From NCBI RefSeq assembly GCF_001458775.1, contig NZ_CZPZ01000004.1, positions 62,001 through 126,000 on the forward strand: a stretch of 64,000 nt of DNA, written 5' to 3'. Shown piece by piece: positions 8,799 through 16,876 of this stretch. Below the pieces are notes generated by a model that was not told where the DNA came from, searched no databases, and saw nothing but the letters and a program-made list of their open reading frames with translations. The translations under genes and the position numbers were made by a program. Positions within the stretch are counted from its first letter, which is position 1; the number at the start of each line of letters is the position of its first letter. The DNA is from Candidatus Nitrospira nitrificans (GTDB lineage: Bacteria > Nitrospirota > Nitrospiria > Nitrospirales > Nitrospiraceae).

Positions 8799-10282
8799 TG
8801 CATCACGCGCTGGATAATGAACATCGTCTGGCCTTCGGTCAGTGCTATCGTGTGTCCATCTTTCGCTGCCGTCGCCCCTTGTCCCGAGGGTTGAATGAAC
8901 AGGCGGTACTGGCCTGGCGGGACCCACGCTCGGGCCACGTGAATTTCGTCGGGCAAAGTCTGCCAGCTTCGCTTGTCGACTTCTTCGGACGCCACGGCCA
9001 TTCCATGAGCCACGAGCCCGACCAACAGTCCGACCCAGGGAGCGGCATCCCTTCCCGCGGCATGTTGCGCGCCGATCATCGCTCCTTCCGCCGCCGCATA
9101 TTTCGTCGCGGCTCGCGCGAGGGCTTTCACCGTGATCGACGGTAAACGTTCCGACAGGCTTTTCTCGGCCAGTGCGGTGACATTGTGTGCCGCTTCAGAC
9201 CGAACGACGACTGACCGGCCGTTCGAATCCGTCAACGTCATGCTTTCGGATGCGACCTGTGTTTTCTGCGAAACCAGCTGCGGCAGGGCGACGCGGACCA
9301 CCCGCCCATTGAGTCCGTACAGCACACTGTCCGCAACCCGATCTCGCTGATACGGCGACCGGAAGACGCCTCGATTTAGCAAGACTAACTGTGCGGCATC
9401 AAGACTAATAGGCAAGTCCAAGAAAAGATCCTCTTTCCGGGGAGCGCGCCCATTATAGCTGATCAGCACGACTTGAGCGAGTCGCTCTTGGGATGAAAGA
9501 GGCTGCCAGACGGCATCAGGAAATGCCTGTCGATATTCGGCAAACTCGGTTGCGAGGTCAAGCGCCGCCGTCGTCCGCAGAAGATCGGCGCGCAAAGACG
9601 GAGGGGCGGACATTTTCAGCCACCCGCTCATGGCTCCATACGCTTCATAGGCGTTGCGATAGGCGATAAATGCATTATTCAGATCCCCGACCGCCTCGTA
9701 CAAGATACCGGATACATACCGAGCAAATCCGTCATTCCGGTATTTGTTTGTGTCCTTGACTCTGTCACTCAGCACATTCAAGCGATGATCGATTCGTCGA
9801 GCCTCCACGAGCGCGCCTTGGAGCTGCCCTTGAGCCGCATAGTTGATGGCCTTGATCACGTTGATCATGACGTGTTCGTAGGCATCCCCTTCGTACGGCA
9901 GGGCATTATCGTTGGTCAGAAACGCGGCGGTTTCAGAACGGATGGTTCTGGTATAGAGCCGCTCGACCTCCTCTTCCGCCCGCTCCAATGCCGCATTGCT
10001 TTGCTGATAGTCACCTGCCAGCTGTAGCACCATTCCGCGATCCATTTCATACAGCACGCGCCCCTTCGCTCCATACTCTTTTTCGGTCTGCTCGACGATC
10101 GCCACGGCTCGTTGCGGATCACCGGCAACGAGGCTTTGTTCAATGAGGAGGTAGCGATTGACGAAAGGGCCACAGCCGGTCAACAGCACGAGGGCGGCAA
10201 GAAACGGCAGCAATGAGATCGGGGTGACAACGCCCCACCGCACAGAAGCCCCGTGGGCAAAGCGTGGGAGGATTGGGTTCAA
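8795..10282 (-). CDS. COG3014-type lipoprotein with TPR-like helices
   Basis: 495 residues in the longest frame, which begins at TTG. A GTG at 10243 is an alternative start, and neither has a strong ribosome site. The lipobox LVLLTGCGPF is followed by TPR-like helical repeats (LVAGDPQRAVAIVEQTEKEYG, LQLAGDYQQSNAALERAEEEV, VGDLNNAFIAYRNAYEAY). The C-terminal part includes a Gly/Ala-rich segment near the EGAMIGAQHAAG stretch and ends QRVMQ. From memory it matches the uncharacterised COG3014 family, often encoded beside LpoB-like lipoproteins as here. It starts 15 nt after the LpoB-like gene and overlaps the next gene by 4 nt. Confidence 0.75.
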   Translation of the reverse strand: MNPILPRFAHGASVRWGVVTPISLLPFLAALVLLTGCGPFVNRYLLIEQSLVAGDPQRAVAIVEQTEKEYGAKGRVLYEMDRGMVLQLAGDYQQSNAALERAEEEVERLYTRTIRSETAAFLTNDNALPYEGDAYEHVMINVIKAINYAAQGQLQGALVEARRIDHRLNVLSDRVKDTNKYRNDGFARYVSGILYEAVGDLNNAFIAYRNAYEAYGAMSGWLKMSAPPSLRADLLRTTAALDLATEFAEYRQAFPDAVWQPLSSQERLAQVVLISYNGRAPRKEDLFLDLPISLDAAQLVLLNRGVFRSPYQRDRVADSVLYGLNGRVVRVALPQLVSQKTQVASESMTLTDSNGRSVVVRSEAAHNVTALAEKSLSERLPSITVKALARAATKYAAAEGAMIGAQHAAGRDAAPWVGLLVGLVAHGMAVASEEVDKRSWQTLPDEIHVARAWVPPGQYRLFIQPSGQGATAAKDGHTIALTEGQTMFIIQRVMQ

Positions 10283-10297
10283 CAGCGTTCGTGGAAC

Positions 10298-10909
10298 TTA
10301 AAAGACGGTCCGCTTTTTCTCAACCACCTTCTTGATCTTCTTCTGTCCGTACCACACCTTCGCGTTGTTCTCCAGGTCGATCATCTGAAGATCCACTTGG
10401 TAGAAGACCGCTTTGGTCCCATCGGCCTCGTCAAGAATGGTGGCGATCGTCCCCTTCATCATGAAATCGGCGCCGATCTCTTTCCCAGGAGATTTCTGCG
10501 TGTCTTCGCGAGCATACATCGCCTGTTCTTTCCGTTCGGTACGAACCTCGTCACGCTCGCCTTTCCCGGCCACGAACGTGACTTTCTGGGAATTGGTGAG
10601 TTCCCGCTCCAAATCCGTGATGAAGGTTTGCACGCTGATATGTTCATGACTGCTGTTCAGGACCGTCCCCACGACGACGACGGGCTGACGTTGGTTGGCC
10701 TTTTCAAAATTCCCCAGCCATGGATATTGCAGCGCATCCTTGACCATCGCTTCGGCGACCATGCGGGAATCCGTATCGTTCCACCGGCCGCTCAAATCGG
10801 TCACGATTCCGGCATCGACACGAGTCACCTTTGTTTCGTGCCCGCATCCGGGCAACGCGAGGCCGACACACACCGTGGCGACGAGCACAGGACGAAACAT
10901 CCGGATCAC
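10298..10909 (-). CDS. LpoB-like penicillin-binding-protein activator lipoprotein
   Basis: 203 residues from GTG at 10909, preferred because GGAGG lies 6 nt upstream. The frame is open further back to an ATG at 10948 that lacks such a site. The lipobox is LALPGCGH. The body (VVVVGTVLNSSHEHIS, FITDLERELTNSQKVTFV, GKEIGADFMMKGTIATI, KAVFYQVDLQMIDLENNAKVW) is characteristic of LpoB/YcfM. In enterobacteria LpoB crosses the periplasm from the outer membrane to stimulate PBP1b. Whether it activates a PBP in this organism is inferred. It is second in the lipoprotein operon. Confidence 0.8.
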   Translation of the reverse strand: MIRMFRPVLVATVCVGLALPGCGHETKVTRVDAGIVTDLSGRWNDTDSRMVAEAMVKDALQYPWLGNFEKANQRQPVVVVGTVLNSSHEHISVQTFITDLERELTNSQKVTFVAGKGERDEVRTERKEQAMYAREDTQKSPGKEIGADFMMKGTIATILDEADGTKAVFYQVDLQMIDLENNAKVWYGQKKIKKVVEKKRTVF

Positions 10910-10954
10910 CGTGAACCTCCGAGCAGAGATAGACAACGTCCTTTTCATGGAGGT

Positions 10955-11518
10955 CTAGCGAACGCCTCGCTTTTCCTCTTCGTTCTCCAACCGCTCGAAC
11001 AGACGGTCGGCATTCTTCCGGACGAAGTCGCGGACTTGTGAATTCAGCTCTTTGGCCTGCTCCAAGTTGTTCTTCATATCCTCCAAGCTCAACTTGGTCA
11101 ACACGTAATAGGTGTTGGTCTTGGGATCCATATACTGATCGATTTTACGGACTCCGCTGAGTGTGGTCGTCGTGATGGTTTTGATGGCCCGCTCGATATT
11201 CTGCTCTTCCGTATTCCGGGTAAAATCTCCGGCGGTCGTCGAGGCCGCATAGTCTCTCATCAGATACCCGCTGTAGGTCTCGAATGTTTTGGCGATCTCG
11301 GCCCTCCCGCGATTCTCGGCCGTATCCCAGGCAAGCGGCGCATTACGGACACCCGCGACCGCCCCCACCCCGTAAAACGCTTTGCTGTCTTTTTCATTAA
11401 ACGCTCCGGATCCTTTTTCGACCCATTTAGGAGGACCGCCACAAGCCGCCAGTCCCATGATGAGGATGACGAGACCAGGACCGACCAGCTTTGAATGAAG
11501 CGATTGTGACCGGATCAT
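10955..11518 (-). CDS. LPP20-family lipoprotein
   Basis: 187 residues with a strong ribosome site (AAGGAGGAG, 4 nt before ATG 11518). The signal peptide ends IMGLAACGGPPKWVEKGSG, a clear lipobox. The core (FYGVGAVAGV, ENRGRAEIAKTFETY, then THHT-like ITTTTLSGVRKIDQYMDPKTNTYYVLTKL) is typical of LPP20 lipoproteins. A Lys/Glu-rich C-terminus follows (RLENEEEKRG). It is the first gene of the lipoprotein operon running to 7659. It probably sits on the periplasmic face of the outer membrane; the molecular function is unknown. Confidence 0.8.
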   Translation of the reverse strand: MIRSQSLHSKLVGPGLVILIMGLAACGGPPKWVEKGSGAFNEKDSKAFYGVGAVAGVRNAPLAWDTAENRGRAEIAKTFETYSGYLMRDYAASTTAGDFTRNTEEQNIERAIKTITTTTLSGVRKIDQYMDPKTNTYYVLTKLSLEDMKNNLEQAKELNSQVRDFVRKNADRLFERLENEEEKRGVR

Positions 11519-11659
11519 ACACTCCTCCTTGGAGATACGTATAGTTACTGTACGTAGAACATCCCGAGAAAAAACGTTGGAGTCATGCTAACATGGGTTC
11601 TTGGATCAGTCAACGCAACGCCCGCTTCGAGCGGCATTTCCTGGACAAGGAGGAGTTCG

Positions 11660-11830
11660 GTGGCGGATATTCAGATCGACGACGGCATCATTCAAATTCT
11701 GAACCTCGAGATTCAGGATCCCAAGGCGGCGGCGGTACTCTCGGCCTACCCCCAAGCACGTTGGGCGGAAATCACCCGTCGAGCGGTCAAAATCGGGCTT
11801 GGATACCTGAAAGGTGGAGAAACGGGCTAG
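11660..11830 (+). CDS. Small conserved-looking protein of unknown function (56 aa)
   Basis: GTG at 11660 follows AAGGAGGAG by only 4 nt and opens a 56-residue frame. It begins MADIQIDDGIIQILN and ends IGLGYLKGGETG. An ATG further upstream (11585) is less likely because it lacks a ribosome site and adds low-complexity sequence. The protein is soluble with an acidic N-terminal half and a basic helix (WAEITRRAVKIGL). The TAG stop lies in the left end of repeat copy B. No family is recognised. It stands alone between the divergent lipoprotein operon and the convergent caspase-like gene. Confidence 0.6.
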   Translation: MADIQIDDGIIQILNLEIQDPKAAAVLSAYPQARWAEITRRAVKIGLGYLKGGETG

Positions 11831-11959
11831 CTTCCGGCAAGGCTCGCAACGAGCGAAGAGGTGCGACTCAGTCCCGTACGTTGAGTCTCGGAGCCCGCAT
11901 CGACGACTTTGCGAGGCGTGCGGCGTGAGAACGAAGCCGGAGGACTTTTCAACAGCCCG
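11823..11959. repeat. Intergenic repeat copy B
   Basis: Outer ends CGGGCT (11823-11828) and AGCCCG (11954-11959) are inverted. The right end reads ACTTTTCAACAGCCCGC. The centre holds GTACGTTGAG (11877-11886), the reverse complement of the CTCAACGTAC core in copies C and D, and AGCGAAGAGGTGCG near the left end. It fills the convergent gap between a small gene and the caspase-like gene. Orientation is opposite to copies C and D. Confidence 0.7.
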
Positions 11960-13357
11960 CTACGGCGCTGGAGTGCGATCGGCTTGACTGACAGTGGCTC
12001 GGGCGCGAGCATGGGTGCCACCCAGCTCCAAGTATCGGCGAAACGCCTCCACCGACTTCGCCTGGTCATTGAGATGATCGGCATACAGCGTCCCCAATGT
12101 GAAGTAAACATCCTGGTACGCGTTGTTCACTCGCAGGGCTTGTCGGAGAGCCGCTTCAGCTTCCGCAAATTCGCCGCGTTTTTCATGAACCAATCCCAGT
12201 GTATAGAACGAATCGGGGTTTTCCGAAGCGTGTTTCACCGCAAGGAGGCCGGCGGCTAACGCCTCGTCGAGATTCGGCACGATTTCCAATCGAATATAAC
12301 TCTTCAGAACATACGCATTGCCGTAGGCTGGATCGTAGCCGATCGCTCGATCCAGACGTTCCAACGCTTCGTCCGCGGACTTCCCTTCCTGCAGCAGCGC
12401 AAAGGCACGTTCGTATTGAGCCTTCGCCTCCCGTTGCCGTTCGGAAGGAGTCTGTGGACCGGCGCCAAGCGTAAACGCCGACCTCCGCCCCTCGACCAAC
12501 GCGGTGTCTCCGTCGCCGTCGATGCGGAGGCTCACTGGATGTTGCGTCCCATTGGAGACCGCCTCAACCTGTCGAACCACATAGGTCCCCAACTCGGAAG
12601 CCATGAGCCAGCCGTTTCCGTCCAGATCGGCAACACCAGACAGCCCGATCAATAGTGTCTGCACAAAGCGACTGCTCTTCTCAACACGAACGGCGGCCTC
12701 TCCCTTGCCTGCTGCACTGATGACTTGGACCGCGCGTCGTTCCGTATCCGATTCTGGAGCCAGCCGTCCTTCTGCTGAAAAGCCAGGCGGCTCAGTGGTC
12801 TCCCATCCGAACACCGGCGCATCGAGAATCAGAAGCGTGTGTTTGGAAGCCGAACGCCTCGTAAATTCTTTTAAGTGCTCAACCGTGATCGACTTCGTGG
12901 CATTGTTAACCTGTGCGTCAAACGGCACAAGATACCCTCGCTCGTACCCGTCGAGATCCTGCATATACCCCGCATGGCCCGCGTAGAACACAACGAGCCG
13001 GTCCATGCGCCCGACTTTTCTCGGCAACATGTCGTTGAACAACTGGTGGAGACGTCGCAAGCTTGCATCCTTGTCGTAGAACTCGACCACCTCGTCGAAC
13101 CCTAATCGTCGAAATGCCTCGGCCACCTGCTTGGCATCGCTGATCGCTCCCGGGATGGGAGGAGCCAAGACGTAGTTTTCAATCCCGATAATGATCGCCC
13201 AGGACTTGTAGTATAGACCTTCCGGCTTTCCCAATTGAGCCTCAGCAGTCGACAGGGCAACGACCAAGAACAGTCCAAACACATGAACGCCCCGTAAGAG
13301 CAGCCTCAAAAGCCCACGCGCCAGGCTTTTCTTCCTAAAATGTCGTTTGCTGGTCAT
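11960..13357 (-). CDS. Caspase-fold (peptidase C14-like) TPR protein lacking the catalytic cysteine
   Basis: 465 residues: signal/anchor helix (~20-40, ending ALSTAEA), caspase-like domain (~48-270), linker, then TPR repeats (~315-460). The domain opens KSWAIIIGIENY and keeps the catalytic His in VVFYAGHAGY (His128). The strand that normally ends DACxSG reads LLILDAPVFGW, with Pro181 at the nucleophile position. If the alignment is right, it cannot act as a cysteine protease. The TPRs (SADEALERLDRAIGYDPAYGNAYV, GEFAEAEAALRQALRVN) suggest a protein-binding scaffold exported to the periplasm. It is transcribed toward the repeat at 11823 and is not coupled to other genes. Confidence 0.8.
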   Translation of the reverse strand: MTSKRHFRKKSLARGLLRLLLRGVHVFGLFLVVALSTAEAQLGKPEGLYYKSWAIIIGIENYVLAPPIPGAISDAKQVAEAFRRLGFDEVVEFYDKDASLRRLHQLFNDMLPRKVGRMDRLVVFYAGHAGYMQDLDGYERGYLVPFDAQVNNATKSITVEHLKEFTRRSASKHTLLILDAPVFGWETTEPPGFSAEGRLAPESDTERRAVQVISAAGKGEAAVRVEKSSRFVQTLLIGLSGVADLDGNGWLMASELGTYVVRQVEAVSNGTQHPVSLRIDGDGDTALVEGRRSAFTLGAGPQTPSERQREAKAQYERAFALLQEGKSADEALERLDRAIGYDPAYGNAYVLKSYIRLEIVPNLDEALAAGLLAVKHASENPDSFYTLGLVHEKRGEFAEAEAALRQALRVNNAYQDVYFTLGTLYADHLNDQAKSVEAFRRYLELGGTHARARATVSQADRTPAP

Positions 13358-13523
13358 CGAGTCAGCCTATCTCCGGCCTAGACAGGTGTCAAGAAACGGA
13401 GTCGGGAGGCATCTGCGCCCCGACAAGACTGTCTTGGAACAACTGTATGGTTGCAGGCGTCTCCGACTTTCTCCATAATTACGCGCGACGATGGACTGTG
13501 CTAAGGAAGGAGACGCGACCGCC

Positions 13524-15413
13524 ATGAGCGAAAAGATTGAGACCCTGTTGAAGGAGAGTCGGACGTACCAGCCCACCGCCAAGACAATAGCCGCAGCCCG
13601 TATCAAAGACTACGAAACCGAGTACAAGAAATCCATCGCCGACCCTGAAGCGTTTTGGGACCGTGAAGCCAAGGAACTGGAGTGGTTTTCTCCTTGGGGA
13701 AAAGTGCTGGAGTGGAACTATCCATGGGCCAAATGGTTTGTCGGCGCACGATGCAATATCGCCTATAACTGCCTGGACCGGCATGTCAAAACCTGGCGCA
13801 AGAACAAAGTGGCCCTGATCTGGGTGGGGGAAAACGATCAAGAACGCATCTTCACCTATGCCGAACTGTACCGACAGGTGAACCGTTGCGCCAACGCCCT
13901 CAAAAAACTTGGCCTCCGGCAAGGCGATCGTGTCACCATCTATTTGCCGAAAATCCCCGAACAAGTCATCGCCATGCTGGCCTGCGCCAGAATCGGCGTG
14001 ATCCACAGCGTCGTCTATTCAGGATTCAGCGCCCCCGCCCTTGCCAGCCGCATCAACGATGCAGAAGCCAAGCTGGTGATTACGGCTGATGTCGGGTTCG
14101 ACCGCGGCAAGACCATCCAATTAAAAACCGTGGTGGACGAAGCCGTCAAAACCTGCCCGACGATCGACCATGTGGTGGTCGTACGCCGCGAAGTCCAAGG
14201 TCCAGCCCTTTCCGCCCAAAAGGAAATCGACTGGAAGGAGTGGATTGAATGTGAGCGACCGGTGTGTGAAGCGGAACAACTGGATGCCGAAGCCCCGCTG
14301 TATATCCTCTACACGTCCGGAACAACCGGGAAACCCAAGGGGGTCGTCCATGTCCATGGCGGGTACATGGTCGGCACCTATACGACGACGAAGTATGTGT
14401 TCGACCTCAAAGAGGATGACGTGTACTTCTGCGTGGCAGATCCGGGATGGGTCACAGGTCACAGCTATATCGTCTACGGTCCGCTCCTCAATGGCGCCAC
14501 GATTCTGACCGCGGAAGGGAAACCCGACCATCCGAATCCCGGACGCTGGTGGGATCTCATTGAACGGTATGGAGTCTCGATTTTCTATACGACCCCGACC
14601 GCCATACGACTGCTGATGCGCTACGGCGAAGACTGGCCGAAAAAATTCGACCTCTCGACGCTTCGTATTCTCGGGAGCGTCGGAGAACCGATCAACCCGG
14701 AAGCCTGGGAATGGTATCACCGCGTGACGGGCGGGGACAAACCCATCATGGACACCTGGTGGCAAACAGAAACGGGATCGATCTTGATTACCCCGCTTCC
14801 CACCGTGCCGCTGAAACCCGGCTCGGCCACGCGCCCATTCCTTGGCATTGAAGCCGATGTCGTCGATCGCGAGGGTAACAGCCTCCCCGCGAACGCCGGT
14901 GGCTTTGCCGTCATCAAAAAACCATGGCCCTCCATGATGCGGACCATCTACAAGGACCCTGAACGGTACGAAACCTATTGGCATACGATTCCCAACTGCT
15001 ATACAGCCGGGGATGTCTGTCACAAAGACTCGGACGGCTACCTCTGGTTCATGGGTCGGGCGGATGATGTGATCAAGGTCGCGGGTAATCGGCTTGGCAC
15101 GGCCGAAGTGGAAAGCGCATTGGTCAGCCATCCCGCCGTCGCAGAAGCGGCGGTCATCGGAAAACCACACAAAACAGTCGGTGAATCCATCAAGGCCTTC
15201 ATCATCTTGAAACAGGGAGAGGAGGAAAGTCCGGCCTTGATCAAATCGATCAAAGATCAAGTCTTGAAAGAGCTGGGGAAGATCGGCGTCCCCTCTGAAA
15301 TTGACATCGTGTCGTCCCTGCCGAAAACTCGATCCGGGAAAATCATGCGCCGCGTGCTCAAAGCGAAAGAACTTGGACAAGACCCAGGGGATATTTCAAC
15401 CATCGAGGAGTGA
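13524..15413 (+). CDS. acs: Acetyl-CoA synthetase
   Basis: 629 residues from ATG 13524, chosen over the in-frame ATG 33 nt upstream because GGAAGGAG precedes it and the family starts here. AMP-forming ligase motifs are complete: YTSGTTGKPKGVVH (A3), TWWQTETG (A5), YTAGDVCHKDSDGYLWFMGRADDVIK (A7/A8) and SGKIMRR with the catalytic, acetylation-regulated Lys near the C-terminus. It activates acetate to acetyl-CoA in the cytosol. The small membrane-protein gene follows 4 nt after the stop. The last 24 codons and stop are duplicated at 16694-16774. Confidence 0.95.
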   Translation: MSEKIETLLKESRTYQPTAKTIAAARIKDYETEYKKSIADPEAFWDREAKELEWFSPWGKVLEWNYPWAKWFVGARCNIAYNCLDRHVKTWRKNKVALIWVGENDQERIFTYAELYRQVNRCANALKKLGLRQGDRVTIYLPKIPEQVIAMLACARIGVIHSVVYSGFSAPALASRINDAEAKLVITADVGFDRGKTIQLKTVVDEAVKTCPTIDHVVVVRREVQGPALSAQKEIDWKEWIECERPVCEAEQLDAEAPLYILYTSGTTGKPKGVVHVHGGYMVGTYTTTKYVFDLKEDDVYFCVADPGWVTGHSYIVYGPLLNGATILTAEGKPDHPNPGRWWDLIERYGVSIFYTTPTAIRLLMRYGEDWPKKFDLSTLRILGSVGEPINPEAWEWYHRVTGGDKPIMDTWWQTETGSILITPLPTVPLKPGSATRPFLGIEADVVDREGNSLPANAGGFAVIKKPWPSMMRTIYKDPERYETYWHTIPNCYTAGDVCHKDSDGYLWFMGRADDVIKVAGNRLGTAEVESALVSHPAVAEAAVIGKPHKTVGESIKAFIILKQGEEESPALIKSIKDQVLKELGKIGVPSEIDIVSSLPKTRSGKIMRRVLKAKELGQDPGDISTIEE

Positions 15414-15489
15414 CGGATTGGGACGGGGCGGTCGAAAGCCAGGGGAGCCGATCTATTTGCGACGGCATCTCATCGCGCTCTCTCTAGCG
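15332..15489 (+). repeat. Direct repeat, copy 1: acs 3' end plus start of the following gene
   Basis: This ~158-bp segment covers the last codons of acs and the first 24 codons of the 74-aa membrane-protein gene. It recurs at 16694-16852 with only a handful of differences (one substitution near the start, CGG versus CTGC after the stop codon, GCC versus ACC). Homology stops abruptly at both sides. The intact copy of both genes is here. Confidence 0.9.
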
Positions 15490-15642
15490 GTGGGCCTGCC
15501 CGTAGTGCTGTTGCAACTCTACAAGATTTACGTGGGCCCGGTGAGCTTCGGGGCGCAGATGGGATTTGGGATTCTGGTCTCAATCCTGGCCGGCATCATC
15601 CTCTACTTTACCTACCGCTCATCGGCACAGAGTCAGCGGTAA
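15418..15642 (+). CDS. Small two-helix membrane protein downstream of acs (74 aa)
   Basis: TTG start at 15418 with GAGGAG 7 nt upstream, inside the acs stop region. The 74-residue product starts LGRGGRKPGEPIYLRRHL. It has two hydrophobic helices (LIALSLAVGLPVVLLQLY and MGFGILVSILAGIILYFTY) and a short polar tail. No family is recognised. Its 4-nt distance from acs implies cotranscription, so a role near acetate uptake or metabolism is possible but speculative. Its first 24 codons are duplicated at 16780-16852. Confidence 0.7.
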   Translation: MGRGGRKPGEPIYLRRHLIALSLAVGLPVVLLQLYKIYVGPVSFGAQMGFGILVSILAGIILYFTYRSSAQSQR

Positions 15643-15813
15643 CTTCTAAATCGGTCGATCCTGCCGAGCGGCAAAAGAAGGGAAGAGATCTTTCTGGCGT
15701 GTAGTTGCGCGAAGATGCGTGGCGAACGGATACCGGAAACCGTGGCAGCTCAGCGCTTGGCAATCTCGACTTGAGCCGCGAGAAGAGGGGGATGGATCGG
15801 CACAACACAGAAG

Positions 15814-16296
15814 TTATGCAGCCTTCCCTGACGCAGTCTTCGTTCGCACCAGGAGATCTACGTCACAATCCAAGACATGCAGTAAGGACAGCAACTGATC
15901 GATGGACTTGCAGTAGTTTGTCTGATCGAGCAGACGATAGAACTGTGTGGCTGATGTTCCAAGCCGCCTGATCATTTCACGCTTCGATAAAGCACTCGCC
16001 TTGACTCGTTTCTGCAACTCAATGGTCAACTTGTACAGGAGCGCATTCCGTAAGTAGCGTGGATCCTGGTTGTACTCCAACACTTGCTCGCTATGGACAG
16101 TTCCTTCCTTGCCTGATTCCAGCCTATATGTGAACCCTTCTCGTCCCAGCTCCTTGTCGACTTCAAGCTGCACAATCGGATCGTCGAGGGTCGGTTGAGG
16201 ATCAACCTTGGAATAGGGAAAGTAGAACGTCTTCTTCGACGCCTTCACGTGGAACGCTTTTTTTCGGTTATTATGAGTCACGGATTGGATTCTCAT
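15814..16296 (-). CDS. HTH (Xre-type) regulator, likely antitoxin of a DUF4160 pair
   Basis: 160 residues. The N-terminal beta-rich part (KKTFYFPYSKVDPQPTLDD, EGFTYRLESGKEGTVHSEQVLEY) resembles DUF2442-type modules. The C-terminal part is a helix-turn-helix (LSKREMIRRLGTSATQFYRLLDQT) followed by SIDQLLSLLHVLDCDVDLLV. The ATG overlaps the stop of the restored DUF4160 frame as ATGA, which is the usual coupling of such pairs. It lies between the two copies of the acs-derived direct repeat, on the opposite strand. It probably autoregulates the pair. Confidence 0.7.
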   Translation of the reverse strand: MRIQSVTHNNRKKAFHVKASKKTFYFPYSKVDPQPTLDDPIVQLEVDKELGREGFTYRLESGKEGTVHSEQVLEYNQDPRYLRNALLYKLTIELQKRVKASALSKREMIRRLGTSATQFYRLLDQTNYCKSIDQLLSLLHVLDCDVDLLVRTKTASGKAA

Positions 16297-16513
16297 AAAA
16301 GTCTCTCGCGTTCTAACTCGGCGATCAATCCTCGAAGCCTTCGCGTGGCCTTCCCGCCATGGACGTACTATGATCCAAGTCCCATTTCACAACCAACACG
16401 CCATCGTGATACACATGCACATGTCGGGGAGAATGATCGCTTTTCCAGGTGAAAAAAATATAGCCATCCCGGCGAATCTTACCCAGATCAAGTGTTACCC
16501 TTAGCGGTATCAT
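16293..16513 (-). pseudogene. DUF4160-family gene with a one-base deletion
   Basis: The frame from ATG 16513 gives a DUF4160 start (RRDGYIFFTWKSDHSPRHVHVYHDG, then VVKWDLDHSTSM) but ends early at 16325 after an atypical MAGRPREGFED tail. One frame over, the DNA encodes GKATRRLRGLIAELERERLL, the normal ending of this family, and stops at 16293, overlapping the next ATG by 4 nt. The total of 221 nt is one short of 74 codons, so a single-base deletion at about ATGGCGGGAAGG explains both tails. It may be real decay or a sequencing error. Such proteins usually pair with the HTH protein found downstream. Confidence 0.7.
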
Positions 16514-16693
16514 TTGTCAAGACTGCGCCATGGATGCCTCCACAGCGGAAGAAGTCCCCTCGACTGCACAAGCTGCTTCACGAACATCACCGATCGCCTC
16601 TCAAATCCGTCAAGGGTCTGATCAGACAGCAGGTCCAACTCTCCTTCCATGTGTTGCGATGGGGAAAGGCTCCTCGACACGTTTTCTGCTCCA

Positions 16694-16852
16694 ATCCGGG
16701 ACAATCATGCGCCGCGTGCTCAAAGCGAAAGAACTTGGACAAGACCCAGGGGATATTTCAACCATCGAGGAGTGACTGCATTGGGACGGGGCGGTCGAAA
16801 ACCAGGGGAGCCGATCTATTTGCGACGGCATCTCATCGCGCTCTCTCTAGCG
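16694..16852 (+). repeat. Direct repeat, copy 2: orphan acs tail and truncated membrane-protein gene
   Basis: Second copy of 15332-15489, about 97% identical by eye. It carries the acs C-terminus (IMRRVLKAKELGQDPGDISTIEE, stop) with no synthetase in front. The TTG start of the 74-aa gene follows but stops after 25 codons (LALSLAS-type ending, TGA at 16856). Neither is expected to be functional. It abuts the convergent ribE gene. Confidence 0.9.
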
Positions 16853-16876
16853 AGCTGAAGGCTGACTGCTATGAAA

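Noticed and set aside
14121-15380. 419-residue open frame antisense to acs
   Set aside because: Shadow of a fully conserved acs coding region; no domain or ribosome site.
15608-15808. 66-residue minus-strand frame between the 74-aa gene and the HTH gene
   Set aside because: Overlaps the supported 74-aa gene and lacks hydrophobic or domain pattern.
16510-16704. 64-residue minus-strand frame between the DUF4160 gene and repeat copy 2
   Set aside because: Overlaps the DUF4160 start and the repeat; no recognisable feature.
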